Shown: piece by piece, positions 50,828 through 58,882 of the stretch
How the letters are laid out: each line of letters starts with the position of its first letter
Position numbering within the stretch: the first letter of the stretch is position 1
Assembly: GCF_018130505.1 (NCBI RefSeq)
Contig: NZ_JAFCKH010000015.1
Span: 124,001 to 188,000, forward strand
DNA from: Bradyrhizobium tropiciagri
GTDB taxonomy: Bacteria > Pseudomonadota > Alphaproteobacteria > Rhizobiales > Xanthobacteraceae
Reading direction: 5' to 3'
DNA length: 64,000 bases
Position numbers and translations under genes: made by a program
The notes under the pieces: model-generated
Databases searched by the model: none
Told to the model about the DNA's origin: nothing
What the model saw: the letters and a program-made list of their open reading frames with translations, nothing else

Positions 50828-50842
50828 GCAGGGAGAGATTTG

Positions 50843-51139
50843 ATGCGACCGAACAAATCAATGCACGAGACATTCGGCTCCGACGCGAACTGTCTTGCTA
50901 TGCTGATCCACCTGGCCTCGTTGACCAAGGGCATGAATGACGGCCCCTACAAGATGGGCTTTGAACAGGCCATCGAGGAGGCCGGAGCGTATCTGGATCA
51001 CCTCAATGGCGACGGCAACGACGTGGCGCAGACGCTCATGGAGCAGATGTGCGGCCTGATCAACGGCTGCTATGCCCTCACGGAAGTCAACGGCACTCTC
51101 GAAAGCGTCTTGCATGATCCGCCCAAGGGTGCCGCTTAG
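50843..51139 (+). CDS. Hypothetical protein
   Basis: 98-aa soluble helical protein, 'AMLIHLASLTKGMNDGPYKM' followed by 'GFEQAIEEAGAYLDHLNGDG'. The ATG at 50843 has 'GGGAGAG' upstream. It follows the HNH gene by 15 bp. No known domain. Confidence 0.6.
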   Translation: MRPNKSMHETFGSDANCLAMLIHLASLTKGMNDGPYKMGFEQAIEEAGAYLDHLNGDGNDVAQTLMEQMCGLINGCYALTEVNGTLESVLHDPPKGAA

Positions 51140-51166
51140 CGCAGTTCGTAAACAGGGATTTCAGAG

Positions 51167-51415
51167 ATGACGCCGAAGCAAGTAGCCGACGCATGGAACT
51201 CCGTCACCGACGAATGGTGGGCTCGCCGCAACAAAGCCAATGCCGATCATGAACAGTGGGAGGTCGTTCACCATTGGGGCGGCAATCTGATCTCCGAGGA
51301 CACGATGAAGATCGTGGCCAAGTTCGGATCGAGGACGGAGGCCGATCAGAAGAGGTCCGAGCTGGAGGATGAGGCCCGCGGCGCGGCCGTCATTCAGGCT
51401 TGGCGCCACCCCTAA
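51167..51415 (+). CDS. Hypothetical protein
   Basis: 82-aa soluble protein rich in Trp and charged residues ('DAWNSVTDEWWARRNKANAD', 'EVVHHWGGNLISEDTMKIVA'). 28 bp after the previous gene. Function unknown. Confidence 0.6.
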   Translation: MTPKQVADAWNSVTDEWWARRNKANADHEQWEVVHHWGGNLISEDTMKIVAKFGSRTEADQKRSELEDEARGAAVIQAWRHP

Positions 51416-51430
51416 GCCAGGAGTTCAAAG

Positions 51431-51691
51431 ATGGCCAAAAAGGCTTTTGACAAGATCGCGGCTGGCCTCAACGACGCACTAGAGACCGCCCGCGAACGCA
51501 CTCCATACAATGACGGCTATACCCACGAAGCACTGCATGCCGCTCACATAGCAATTTCGATGTGGGACGATCACGTTCTACAGACGCGGTGCGCCGAAGA
51601 GTTCCCGGACGTGAGGGCAGCGACCGAGAAGGCAGCCAAGGCAATGGCGGACGTCTACCAGCTCATCGGCCAGAAGTTCAAAGACGACTGA
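51431..51691 (+). CDS. Hypothetical protein
   Basis: 86-aa soluble helical protein; 'YTHEALHAAHIAISMWDDHV' is a pattern repeated in small accessory proteins. The Shine-Dalgarno AGGAG lies about 7 nt before the ATG. Function unknown. Confidence 0.6.
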   Translation: MAKKAFDKIAAGLNDALETARERTPYNDGYTHEALHAAHIAISMWDDHVLQTRCAEEFPDVRAATEKAAKAMADVYQLIGQKFKDD

Positions 51692-51722
51692 CTCCCCGCC
51701 CCTCTCCTGCTACCCTGCGGGG

Positions 51723-51923
51723 ATGGAAGACAGAGTGAAGATCAGCCGACCACCAGAGGCGGTTCCGAAAGCCGGTAGCTACAGGGTCGATCACCCAGGA
51801 GGCCCAACGTGGTTCTATTATGACGATGAAAAGAGCCGACGCCTCCGCCCTGAGGCGATGACCAGCGAACAGGCGCTGGAGGCCGCCAAGGCATTTGCTC
51901 GAGAGAAGCGGGCTACAGCGTAG
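51723..51923 (+). CDS. Hypothetical small protein
   Basis: 66-aa soluble protein, 'KAGSYRVDHPGGPTWFYYDD' then a helical C-terminus. It is the last gene of the plus-strand run and overlaps the end of the convergent membrane protein gene by 11 bp. Function unknown. Confidence 0.55.
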   Translation: MEDRVKISRPPEAVPKAGSYRVDHPGGPTWFYYDDEKSRRLRPEAMTSEQALEAAKAFAREKRATA

Positions 51924-53229
51924 CGCCCACAGAAGCGTGTTGCCGGCCTCTCCAAGCGATCCAGCCGGCCACCACGGCGAACGAGCAGAAGATCAGGAAC
52001 GAGTTCGCCATGCCAAACGGCCCGTTCAGCGGGCTGATCAGGATCGCCATGTAGGCGAACGCCAGCATCAGTTGGGCCGCTACCGATCCGCCGCGCACCA
52101 CATGAGCGTAAGCCGCTCCCGACAGGAAGCCCCAGAAGAGAATGACTACCGGGCCGAGGTAATAGCCGGCGTCCACCAGCCATGCGCCCCACGCGTTCGG
52201 ATACCAGCCGAGCATTCCAGCGCTGGCGAGCTCGCTGCGCATCGTCTCCGGCAACTTGAGCTGCGGTGCGAACACGTCAAACAGCGGTGAGAGGATGCCG
52301 ATCTGGTAAAGCCCAAACGTCATTGACAGGGATTCGGCGTGCTCGACCGCCCGCTGCACGATGGTAGGGCTATGCGTGAGGTAGACCGCGTTACTGGCAA
52401 AATCCATCACGCTGGTGGCAGGCAGATGGCCCGACTGAACGGCATCGACCAGCCACGGGCTGAGATGGAGATCCCACCGCTCATCAGCATGGCGCAGGAA
52501 GCCGGCGAAATCCGTTGAGTACAGGTTGCGGCGCAGCGTCCACACCAGGTTGATGTAGGCCACGAACGCGACGACCACTGCGCCGGCCTTCGGCCACAGA
52601 TACCAGCCACGCGGCACGAAGGTCTGCCCGGTCAGCGCCCTCACCATGCCGCAGGCGACTGCAAGCAGCACGACCAGAAGTATCGGCATGCGCCCACCAT
52701 AGAGCACGGAATAGCCGACCATGGCGAAGATCGAGGCTTGCGCGAGCCAACCGGCCAGCCGGCCGACCTTCTCGCCCTTGAGAAGAAACAGGCATGTCGC
52801 GGCGCAGGAAAACGAGACGGTCAGATATCCGATGTAGAGCAGCACCGAGCGCCTGATCGGAACTCCTTCAAGAACCTGCTCGGAGCGCCGATCGCGCAGC
52901 GCCGTGATGCCGATCGACCAGTCCTGTCCGCTTAGAAATACCTTGTCGATCGCGATCAGCGCGCAGCCAGCGAGGCCTGCGACGGCGCACAGGATAATCA
53001 CCCTGTCGAGATAGCCGAACTCTTCCTTGCGGTGCCGTTCCGGCATTTGAACGGGCATCGTCGCGAACGAGGAGCCTAGGCCAAAGGTGACCACGCCGCA
53101 CGCCATCAGCGCCCACGCGAAGAAGCCGGGCGTGTACAGGTAATGGATCGGCGCGACTTCGAAGATCGTAACGAAGGCGATCCACACGATACCCATCAAG
53201 ATTTCGGGTCGAAGCGCAGCTTTGGTCAT
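51913..53229 (-). CDS. Polytopic membrane protein, O-antigen polymerase-like (second of pair)
   Basis: Inner-membrane protein (438 aa) with about ten to twelve hydrophobic segments and a large loop in the C-terminal half ('HADERWDLHLSPWLVDAVQS'), the layout of Wzy-type polysaccharide polymerases or the oligosaccharide repeat unit polymerase family. The ATG at 53229 overlaps the upstream gene's stop by 4 bp, so the two are co-translated. Relationship to Wzy is by topology, not by clear motifs. It sits inside the accessory island; phage- or island-borne polymerases can alter surface polysaccharide. Its own substrate is unknown. Confidence 0.7.
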   Translation of the reverse strand: MTKAALRPEILMGIVWIAFVTIFEVAPIHYLYTPGFFAWALMACGVVTFGLGSSFATMPVQMPERHRKEEFGYLDRVIILCAVAGLAGCALIAIDKVFLSGQDWSIGITALRDRRSEQVLEGVPIRRSVLLYIGYLTVSFSCAATCLFLLKGEKVGRLAGWLAQASIFAMVGYSVLYGGRMPILLVVLLAVACGMVRALTGQTFVPRGWYLWPKAGAVVVAFVAYINLVWTLRRNLYSTDFAGFLRHADERWDLHLSPWLVDAVQSGHLPATSVMDFASNAVYLTHSPTIVQRAVEHAESLSMTFGLYQIGILSPLFDVFAPQLKLPETMRSELASAGMLGWYPNAWGAWLVDAGYYLGPVVILFWGFLSGAAYAHVVRGGSVAAQLMLAFAYMAILISPLNGPFGMANSFLIFCSFAVVAGWIAWRGRQHASVGATL

Positions 53230-54608
53230 TGCGACCGTCGCAAGAGGGACAGTTCCGGAAGCAGGCGGCGGGAAACGATGCCGAGGGCCAGCCACGTTAC
53301 CGGGTTCGTTGGGTTGAAACCGAGCATGGTGTCGAACACAAGGCCGATGCAGAATACCGCGAGCACGCGCGTTGCGTCATCGGCGTCCGATAGACGCAGG
53401 AACATGAGCAGCAGCATGCCGCCGTAGACCACTGTGAACAACAGGCCAAGCGGGAGCCCGCTGGTCAGAGCGACGTGCACCGGCGCGAGATCGGCCTGCT
53501 CGCGGTCGATCTCCACCGGCTTGTAGTCGTTGGGCGAGATGTAGTTGACCACAAAACGGCTGCCAAGGCCGAGGCCGAACAACGCGCTGGCCCAGCCGTG
53601 CCGCTCCTTCTCCCAGACGGATTCCGCCTCCGTGCTGCGCGCGCTGGTGATGCGGACGATCGGATCAACCGTCGCCTCTTTCGCCGCGGAGACTTCCGAG
53701 CCGCCATTGAACGTCGGCGCCGGGCTGAACCGATCGACCACCGAGGTTACGACCGGCACCTTTGTCATGGTTCCGATCTTCAGCACGACGAAGCCGAGCG
53801 CGAAGCTGATCACCGGAACCGCCACGCAAACTACGGCGATGCGCCGGTACGGTTGTTCCCGGCGGATCAGCCACAGCGCCAGCGCGACCGAGAACACCAC
53901 CGCCAAACCAAGGTACACCGCACGCTTGTTCCCGAAGATCACGAGCGCAGACCCTACGAGCGTGATGAGCGGCTTGCCCATTGTCAGGCTGAAGCTGACG
54001 GGAAGCAGCGCGAGGTTCGGTTGGAAGCTGTAGCTGCCGGACTGCAGCCCGGGCGTCATCGCGTACATCACGGCGGCGATGAGATAGCCGGCGAGGATCG
54101 CGAAGGAAAACACCTTCAGGACCGCGAGGGGAATGGGCCTCGTTCCGAGCGTGCGGCCGACGAGATAGAAGGTCAACAGCACCGCGTACTGAAATCCATG
54201 CCGCAGGTATCCGAACCAGTCGATGCCTGCATGCAGGCCGCTGAGCGCGCCAACCAGGATGATCGCGATGAAGCAGCCGGAGAAAGCATCGAGGCTGCCG
54301 GCCAACTCGTCGCGACGGACGAACAGATAGCAACAGCCCGTGAACAGCAGGACGCATCGCAGCGTCGTCAGTAGCCACACCGCTTTTATGTGGGTGACAT
54401 ATTCGAAAGTATAAGAAACCGAGAAGACGAGCGCGAAACCGATCAGTAAGAAGAGCAGCGCCCGATCAAGAAAGCGGATTTGCCGACTCGATGGCGCCTC
54501 CGCATTCTCCCAAATGCTTGTTTTTCTGAGAATTTCCTGCACGCTCAACCGCGTTGTCCCACAGATAATCGCGACGAGATTGCACAACTCTAGGGCAACC
54601 GCAACCAC
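53226..54608 (-). CDS. Polytopic membrane protein, O-antigen ligase/polymerase-like (first of pair)
   Basis: Inner-membrane protein (460 aa as drawn) with about eleven hydrophobic segments and a long polar loop (about residues 290-375) before the last helices, as in O-antigen ligase/polymerase (Wzy/WaaL-like, PF04932-type) proteins. 'LALLPVSFSLTMGKPLITLV' followed by 'GNKRAVYLGLAVVFSVAL' resembles the conserved helix pair before that loop. The drawn start is GTG at 54608; GTG at 54542 is an alternative that would drop 22 residues. Translationally coupled to the next gene. Two such proteins in tandem within one operon is uncommon. Confidence 0.7.
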   Translation of the reverse strand: MVAVALELCNLVAIICGTTRLSVQEILRKTSIWENAEAPSSRQIRFLDRALLFLLIGFALVFSVSYTFEYVTHIKAVWLLTTLRCVLLFTGCCYLFVRRDELAGSLDAFSGCFIAIILVGALSGLHAGIDWFGYLRHGFQYAVLLTFYLVGRTLGTRPIPLAVLKVFSFAILAGYLIAAVMYAMTPGLQSGSYSFQPNLALLPVSFSLTMGKPLITLVGSALVIFGNKRAVYLGLAVVFSVALALWLIRREQPYRRIAVVCVAVPVISFALGFVVLKIGTMTKVPVVTSVVDRFSPAPTFNGGSEVSAAKEATVDPIVRITSARSTEAESVWEKERHGWASALFGLGLGSRFVVNYISPNDYKPVEIDREQADLAPVHVALTSGLPLGLLFTVVYGGMLLLMFLRLSDADDATRVLAVFCIGLVFDTMLGFNPTNPVTWLALGIVSRRLLPELSLLRRSQ

Positions 54609-54714
54609 AGATTTTACCGCTAATCTCCGGTGTTGAGGTACAACCGCACCGGGAGGGTTGCCCGACTCTCGGAATAGCTGCTATCAAGCGGGCATTAAAC
54701 CCGTGGGACAACCG

Positions 54715-54852
54715 ATGTTTTCCGACACTGCGGCGTTAGTGGGGTGGCTGACGCTTGGAATATTGTTTGCGGCTCTATTGGTCGTAGGACTTTTGAACCA
54801 GCGCCGGCCGCGAACACCGGCCAGAAACGACAAAATGCCCGACGCCGATTAG
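54715..54852 (+). CDS. Possible small single-pass membrane protein
   Basis: 45-aa open frame with one strong hydrophobic segment 'LGILFAALLVVGLLNQRR' after a short polar start, then a basic, proline-rich tail. The architecture suits a small membrane protein. The Shine-Dalgarno is weak ('GGGACAACCG'). Its end overlaps a hairpin (54836-54862, arms TGCCCGACGCC and GGCGCCGGGCA). Existence is uncertain. Confidence 0.4.
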   Translation: MFSDTAALVGWLTLGILFAALLVVGLLNQRRPRTPARNDKMPDAD

Positions 54853-54934
54853 GCGCCGGGCAAGTCTGGGAGGAAACAGGCCTGAGAAAGCATCAGGCCG
54901 AGCACCGCCGGTCAGGAACGATCCGGCGGATTGG

Positions 54935-55261
54935 TTAGCGGCTGTACTCGCCGTCGATGTTCCCGCGGCGAGGTGCTTGAATGAAGCCGTTGCCGCGGCG
55001 AAGATCCGCGATCTCCTTGTTGGCTACTTCGATCAGACCCTCCACAGCGACAACGCGCTGATCGACCAACGCTACAAGCTTCTCGGTCGCGTTCTGCTTC
55101 TCGATGGCGCTGGCGATGATTTTCAGCGTCTCCTCAATCGCCTTCACTCGATATTCGAGCATGTCGAGAGCCCCGAATTTGTACCATCCCCCGATGAAGC
55201 CAAGGATAGCCAGGCCCACAAGGATGAGATTGCCGGCGTTGATCGTCGGATCGAAGGTCAT
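54935..55261 (-). CDS. Phage holin-like small membrane protein
   Basis: 108-aa protein with one N-terminal transmembrane helix ('NLILVGLAILGFIGGWYKFG') followed by a long coiled-coil-like helix ('MLEYRVKAIEETLKIIASAI', then 'EKQNATEKLVALVDQRVVAV'). This is the layout of small phage lysis-region or holin-like membrane proteins of Rhizobiales prophages. It begins about 20 bp after the truncated terL, so the head and tail genes that should lie between are missing. Probably the last survivor of the prophage late region. Confidence 0.6.
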   Translation of the reverse strand: MTFDPTINAGNLILVGLAILGFIGGWYKFGALDMLEYRVKAIEETLKIIASAIEKQNATEKLVALVDQRVVAVEGLIEVANKEIADLRRGNGFIQAPRRGNIDGEYSR

Positions 55262-55283
55262 TCCAATTCCCGCCTATCGCTTG

Positions 55284-55604
55284 ATCCTGCATGCCCTGAA
55301 ACGTGATCACGCCATCGCCTGGCGCCTCGATCACTTCCCGAAAGACTTTGAAGCCGTCAGCCTCTCCGAGGCTATGCTCAGTGAGCTTGTCCTCGATCAG
55401 CCGCTTGGCCGAGTCCTTCAGGCTCTTCTGCACCTCGCGAATGCAGACCGAGCGAAGGCCCTTTTCGGCGAGGCTGTCCTCTATCAGAAGGTCCGCGTAG
55501 AAGTGAGACTTGCCCGAGCCGCGGCCACCATGCGCTCCTTTGTACCGAGCCGGTGCCAGAAGTGTCTCAAAGACCTCAGCCGTCGGAATTCGAAGGACGG
55601 ACAA
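55284..55604 (-). pseudogene. terL: Phage terminase large subunit, truncated after about 107 codons
   Basis: N-terminal piece of a TerL packaging ATPase. The start 'MSVLRIPTAEVFETLLAPAR' and the Walker A-type 'GGRGSGKSHFYADL' (about residues 26-39) are intact, and 'IREVQKSLKDSAKRLIEDKL' and 'GVITFQGMQD' follow. After 'GMQD' (base 55284) the reading frame enters unrelated sequence belonging to the leader of the holin-like gene. Full-length relatives have over 400 residues, so about three quarters, including the nuclease domain, is gone. It overlaps terS by 29 bp as in intact phages. Non-functional. Confidence 0.85.
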
Positions 55605-56059
55605 TCACACGCTCGATCTGATGCACGACTTGGACAGGATTTGCCTCGTCGCCGGCGAGCGCAATCTTGTCGCCGTAGATTTTCGGCAGCGCCTTGGAGA
55701 GCAGCCAGCGCCGCGCATCAAACCGCAGCCGCGACCGTTGGACGTGCTCGCCATTCAACCGGTACAGCTTCTGATCGCCCTCGCCCTGCTGCTCGATCCA
55801 GTCGTTTCGGCCATCGTCGGCGAGCTCGAGCACCTCATCGGCCATGGAGTGGTAACCAATCTCCCGGGCTTGGCTGTACCGCAGCAAATCCCTCCCGGTC
55901 TTCCAGCGCCCATAGGCGAACCGTGCTCTCCGCCGGCAGAGCCTCGTCCCGGCAGACCGCCCGCAACGTCTGGCCCTCGCTCAGCCGCCCGAGAATGGTC
56001 GCGGCAATCTCCGCCGTGTACAGGGTTGGCCGCCCTGGCTTCGGTGCTTCGTCAGTCAT
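55576..56059 (-). pseudogene. terS: Phage terminase small subunit, frameshifted
   Basis: DNA-binding small terminase. The N-terminal part 'MTDEAPKPGRPTLYTAEIAA' with an HTH ('LRAVCRDEALPAESTVRLWA') reads in one frame to about 55880. The homologous continuation 'RYSQAREIGYHSMADEVLEL' to 'ARRWLLSKALPKIYGDK' is in the next frame. Joining the two at 'GFAA' restores a normal small terminase of about 160 residues, so a single-base loss near 55880 broke it. A sequencing error could give the same picture. It overlaps terL downstream. Confidence 0.85.
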
Positions 56060-56299
56060 CGCTGTTGATTGGACCCTAAACGACAAAACCCGCCGCGGCG
56101 GTGCCGGGCGGGCGCATTTATTCACTCAAACTGATTTGCGGGACAATATCGCCTACGCGGCTGTAAGGCAAGGGCCTTTGCGGGGAGAACGGTTCGCGCT
56201 GTGGAAGCAAGGCTCCCACAGCGCGGTGTTTTAATGCAGGTGGCCGATCAAATAGACGCCCCCTCCTAGACGATCACAGCCGGAACGGCAAAGACCTAC

Positions 56300-56527
56300 T
56301 TAGTTCGACGTGCAAACCTTGACCGTCTTCATGCCGGTCTCGGCTTCGGCACGGGTCTTGTAGACCGTGTCGCCGCTCACGACGGTCGTCTCCGTGGTCG
56401 TCGGCTTCGTCTCGGTGATCGTGCACTTCTTGGTCTTCGCGTCCTGCACCACGTAAAACGACTGCGCAAAAGCGGGAGCCGCAACTGAAGTCAGCACAGC
56501 GGCAGCGATAATCACTTTGAAGTTCAT
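56300..56527 (-). CDS. Small secreted hypothetical protein
   Basis: 75-aa protein with a clear Sec signal peptide 'MNFKVIIAAAVLTSVAAPAF' and cleavage after 'AFA-Q'. The mature part 'SFYVVQDAKTKKCTITETKP' carries two cysteines, which could form a disulfide, and Thr-rich stretches. The ATG at 56527 follows GGAGGAGAAC. Small secreted proteins of this type are common in Bradyrhizobium. Function unknown. Confidence 0.8.
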   Translation of the reverse strand: MNFKVIIAAAVLTSVAAPAFAQSFYVVQDAKTKKCTITETKPTTTETTVVSGDTVYKTRAEAETGMKTVKVCTSN

Positions 56528-56683
56528 GTTGTTCTCCTCCTCAGCCCAGAGCCCGGGCTCGCCACCGCTAATCTCTTCGACTGCCGCTTGTTCCTCACAA
56601 AGTTGCCATTTTTGCCCGACCGTGCGCGAAACCATTGGAAGAGCGCTGCGTTGTTGGGCGCATCGTGGCTGGAGGCTTGATCA

Positions 56684-56878
56684 ATGAATGCGCGGCTCTT
56701 TCTGACTTCCGTTGGGCTATCGTTAACGCTTTTTTCGGCCGCTCTGGCCGGAGAGCCAACGAAGGATCAGGTTCAGCCCAATGCTCAGAGCGCAGCCGAA
56801 GCCCGCCCGATCCGCGTCGTCCTCCCAGCGCCTTGGGAGCCGAGCACGAAGCAGGCCGAGACACAGTCCGTAAAGTGA
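56684..56878 (+). CDS. Small secreted hypothetical protein
   Basis: 64-aa protein with a signal peptide ('MNARLFLTSVGLSLTLFSAA', cleavage near 'ALA-GE') and a short Gln/Pro-rich mature part. No Shine-Dalgarno stronger than 'TGGAGGC' at 56670. Divergent from the preceding secreted protein. Function unknown. Confidence 0.6.
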   Translation: MNARLFLTSVGLSLTLFSAALAGEPTKDQVQPNAQSAAEARPIRVVLPAPWEPSTKQAETQSVK

Positions 56879-56916
56879 TTATTGAGGGTGCTTCGCGCGT
56901 CTCAGTAACGGCTAAT

Positions 56917-57105
56917 TCAACTAAGGTCGGGTTGCTCGATGACCTTGCTCACATCCGGTTCATCGACCCCATCTGTCCGATTGCACTCGCAAGGCATGCC
57001 TGCGCCGCATTGACAGCCACGTGCCTCGGCAGTCCACGGCAGATGCGGGTGGTTCTCGCAGACCCACCCCAAGCCGAAGCAGATCGAGCAATTGGGCTTG
57101 GTCAT
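56917..57105 (-). CDS. Small cysteine-rich hypothetical protein
   Basis: 62-aa protein with seven cysteines: 'CSICFGLGWVCENHPHLPW' and 'GCQCGAGMPCECN'. The pattern (two CxxC-like knuckles with a WVCENHP motif) is typical of a small zinc-ribbon-like protein that I recall as widespread in Bradyrhizobium genomes. It overlaps the DUF3606 gene by 4 bp on the same strand. Function unknown. Confidence 0.75.
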   Translation of the reverse strand: MTKPNCSICFGLGWVCENHPHLPWTAEARGCQCGAGMPCECNRTDGVDEPDVSKVIEQPDLS

Positions 57106-57296
57106 TCTTGAGTTTTGTCGGGGAGCCCTAATTCCTTGCGAACCGCGGCAGCGGAGTTGCCAACCTTATCGACGGCCTTTTGAAGGTCGTCCTTCGACAC
57201 GCCAAGCGCGTGGGTCCAGTACTTCACTTCGTGCGGTTCGTGCATATTGATCTTCGACCGATCGGGCTGCACGCGGTTGGTGAGATTGTCGGACAT
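57102..57296 (-). CDS. DUF3606 family protein
   Basis: 64-aa protein. 'RSKINMHEPHEVKYWTHALG' followed by 'VSKDDLQKAVDKVGNSAAAV' is the DUF3606 pattern (short helical protein found mainly in Rhizobiales and relatives). It is followed on the same strand by the cysteine-rich gene with an ATGA overlap. A second, more divergent relative is at 61524-61805. Function unknown; often found among general-stress-type small genes. Confidence 0.8.
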   Translation of the reverse strand: MSDNLTNRVQPDRSKINMHEPHEVKYWTHALGVSKDDLQKAVDKVGNSAAAVRKELGLPDKTQE

Positions 57297-57544
57297 AGCC
57301 TTGTCTCTCGGAATAAAGAGACCCTCAGAAGATCAGGTCAATGCAAAGCTACTGCAGTAACGTCGCCGCGCCGACGCCAGTTCCTATTGGCGTCTTGAAC
57401 GGCCCCTCAACGAGCTCGGTCGGAACGCCCACGGGCGTCCCGCTAACCTGCATGTCTAACACCTGCCAACCGAGGGCCTGATTTCGGGCTATCCACCGCC
57501 CAAGAGACGAGCTGAAGTCGCCGCGCGCATGAGAGGAGCCGCCC

Positions 57545-57769
57545 ATGTCGAGATTAGCAACTGTATTTCTGCTGACCCTAGCCGCAGCCGCAGCTGCAGC
57601 CAACGCGCAAGACAACAAGTCTCAGCAACCGCAAGCGCCAGCGACGACCAGCGCGGATGAAACACGGCCGTTCCAGTTCGACGGGCGAATGGTCGGTGAT
57701 GGCAGACGTCAGGATGCGCCCGTTGGCCCAGCGACAAAAAGGAAAGCTAGGCCACATGGGGATAAATAG
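57545..57769 (+). CDS. Small secreted hypothetical protein
   Basis: 74-aa protein with a signal peptide 'MSRLATVFLLTLAAAAAAAN' (cleavage near 'NA-QD') and a polar Gln/Lys-rich mature part. Shine-Dalgarno 'GAGGAG' lies 7 nt before the ATG. Function unknown. Confidence 0.65.
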   Translation: MSRLATVFLLTLAAAAAAANAQDNKSQQPQAPATTSADETRPFQFDGRMVGDGRRQDAPVGPATKRKARPHGDK

Positions 57770-57951
57770 TCCCGTATCCCTTGCGCGGTGAGGTAGATCG
57801 GCAGCCGTGAGGAGCGGTCGGCAAGTTTGGCCCCAACTTGAGACGGCTCCCGGCTTCCCCATAGCCTGAAACCGGCGCTCGGTAACCATACATGGCTCAA
57901 AACTAACATGGAGCAACGACGCGAGGTATAATGCGGCTTTATTGGTGATCC

Positions 57952-58140
57952 ATGTTGGACAATGAATTTAAGAAGCAGCGGGCAATCCTGATCCGCGACC
58001 TCGCTGAAAAAGCGGACGATCCTTTCATAAAGCAGCGGCTGCTCGCCCTTGCCACGCGATACGAGGGGCCCGTCAAAGCCAACGCTGTGACGCCGATGTC
58101 AATCGGTGGACCGCGTAAATCCGGGAACGAGCGCTACTAA
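57952..58140 (+). CDS. Hypothetical small protein
   Basis: 62-aa soluble helical protein: 'FKKQRAILIRDLAEKADDPF' then 'IKQRLLALATRYEGPVK'. This resembles small Rhizobiales proteins with the 'IRDLAEKADDPFIKxRLLxLA' pattern that occur in many copies per genome. Function unknown. Confidence 0.65.
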   Translation: MLDNEFKKQRAILIRDLAEKADDPFIKQRLLALATRYEGPVKANAVTPMSIGGPRKSGNERY

Positions 58141-58267
58141 GCAAGGCTAGAGCGGCCCGTCCCCCAATGGGCCAGCGGCCCAATCGCAATTTCAAGAAGC
58201 AACAAGGATTGACTCTACCGGGAAGCGAGGTGTGATATAGCGACTTCGACGGACCCCGGAGGCTGCG

Positions 58268-58849
58268 ATGCTTGAACTTTCTGTTTTCAAGTTTGCCGTG
58301 GATCTTTTTGAGAAGTTCATCAAAGGCGTTCGCGAAGCGGGCAAGGATAGACGAGAGAAATTCGAACGAACTTGCAAGCCTCTCTTTGAAAATCTGGAGC
58401 CCATTGCAAACGAATATTTTCTGACAGTTGAAGAAGCTATCCGCGGGCTAAAGAAGCCCAACGCAAATTTGGACGACCTCTTCGACAATATTGCCAAACG
58501 AAGGGCCGCGATAGTGATAGCTCGCGATGGAATCGTGGGTCAGGCCGACGCATTCAAGGGCAGCTTTGGGGAGTTCGCAGATAAAGACGAATACGCGCGA
58601 CACGCACTCGCGTTCGCGGACGCAGTATCCTCATATTTCACTGATGCTGGAAGCGCGATTCTGGGAGGTCCCAGGACAGCCATAAGGGGACTTCTGACGG
58701 AAATCGACGAAGTCCGTAATTCTCACTTCACTGATGAGAATGAGCTCTCGCAGCAAATGAGAGACTTAATTAAGCGAGCAGAAAACCGCCTCGAGATGCT
58801 TCAATCCAAATGGAAAGAAGTCGCGAGACACTACAAGGCGCTCCAATGA
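58268..58849 (+). CDS. Hypothetical helical protein
   Basis: 193-aa soluble protein, almost entirely helical and rich in Lys, Glu and Phe, with no transmembrane segment or known catalytic motif. It has lower GC than the flanking chromosome and different codon choice (for example many AAA/AAT codons), which points to recent acquisition. It stands alone, 128 bp after the preceding small gene. Regions such as 'EYARHALAFADAVSSYFTDA' may pack as a helical bundle. Function unknown; a defence or phage-related role is possible only by position. Confidence 0.7.
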   Translation: MLELSVFKFAVDLFEKFIKGVREAGKDRREKFERTCKPLFENLEPIANEYFLTVEEAIRGLKKPNANLDDLFDNIAKRRAAIVIARDGIVGQADAFKGSFGEFADKDEYARHALAFADAVSSYFTDAGSAILGGPRTAIRGLLTEIDEVRNSHFTDENELSQQMRDLIKRAENRLEMLQSKWKEVARHYKALQ

Positions 58850-58882
58850 TTCTGTGAGCCCTAGCGCTTCCTACTACCTTCG

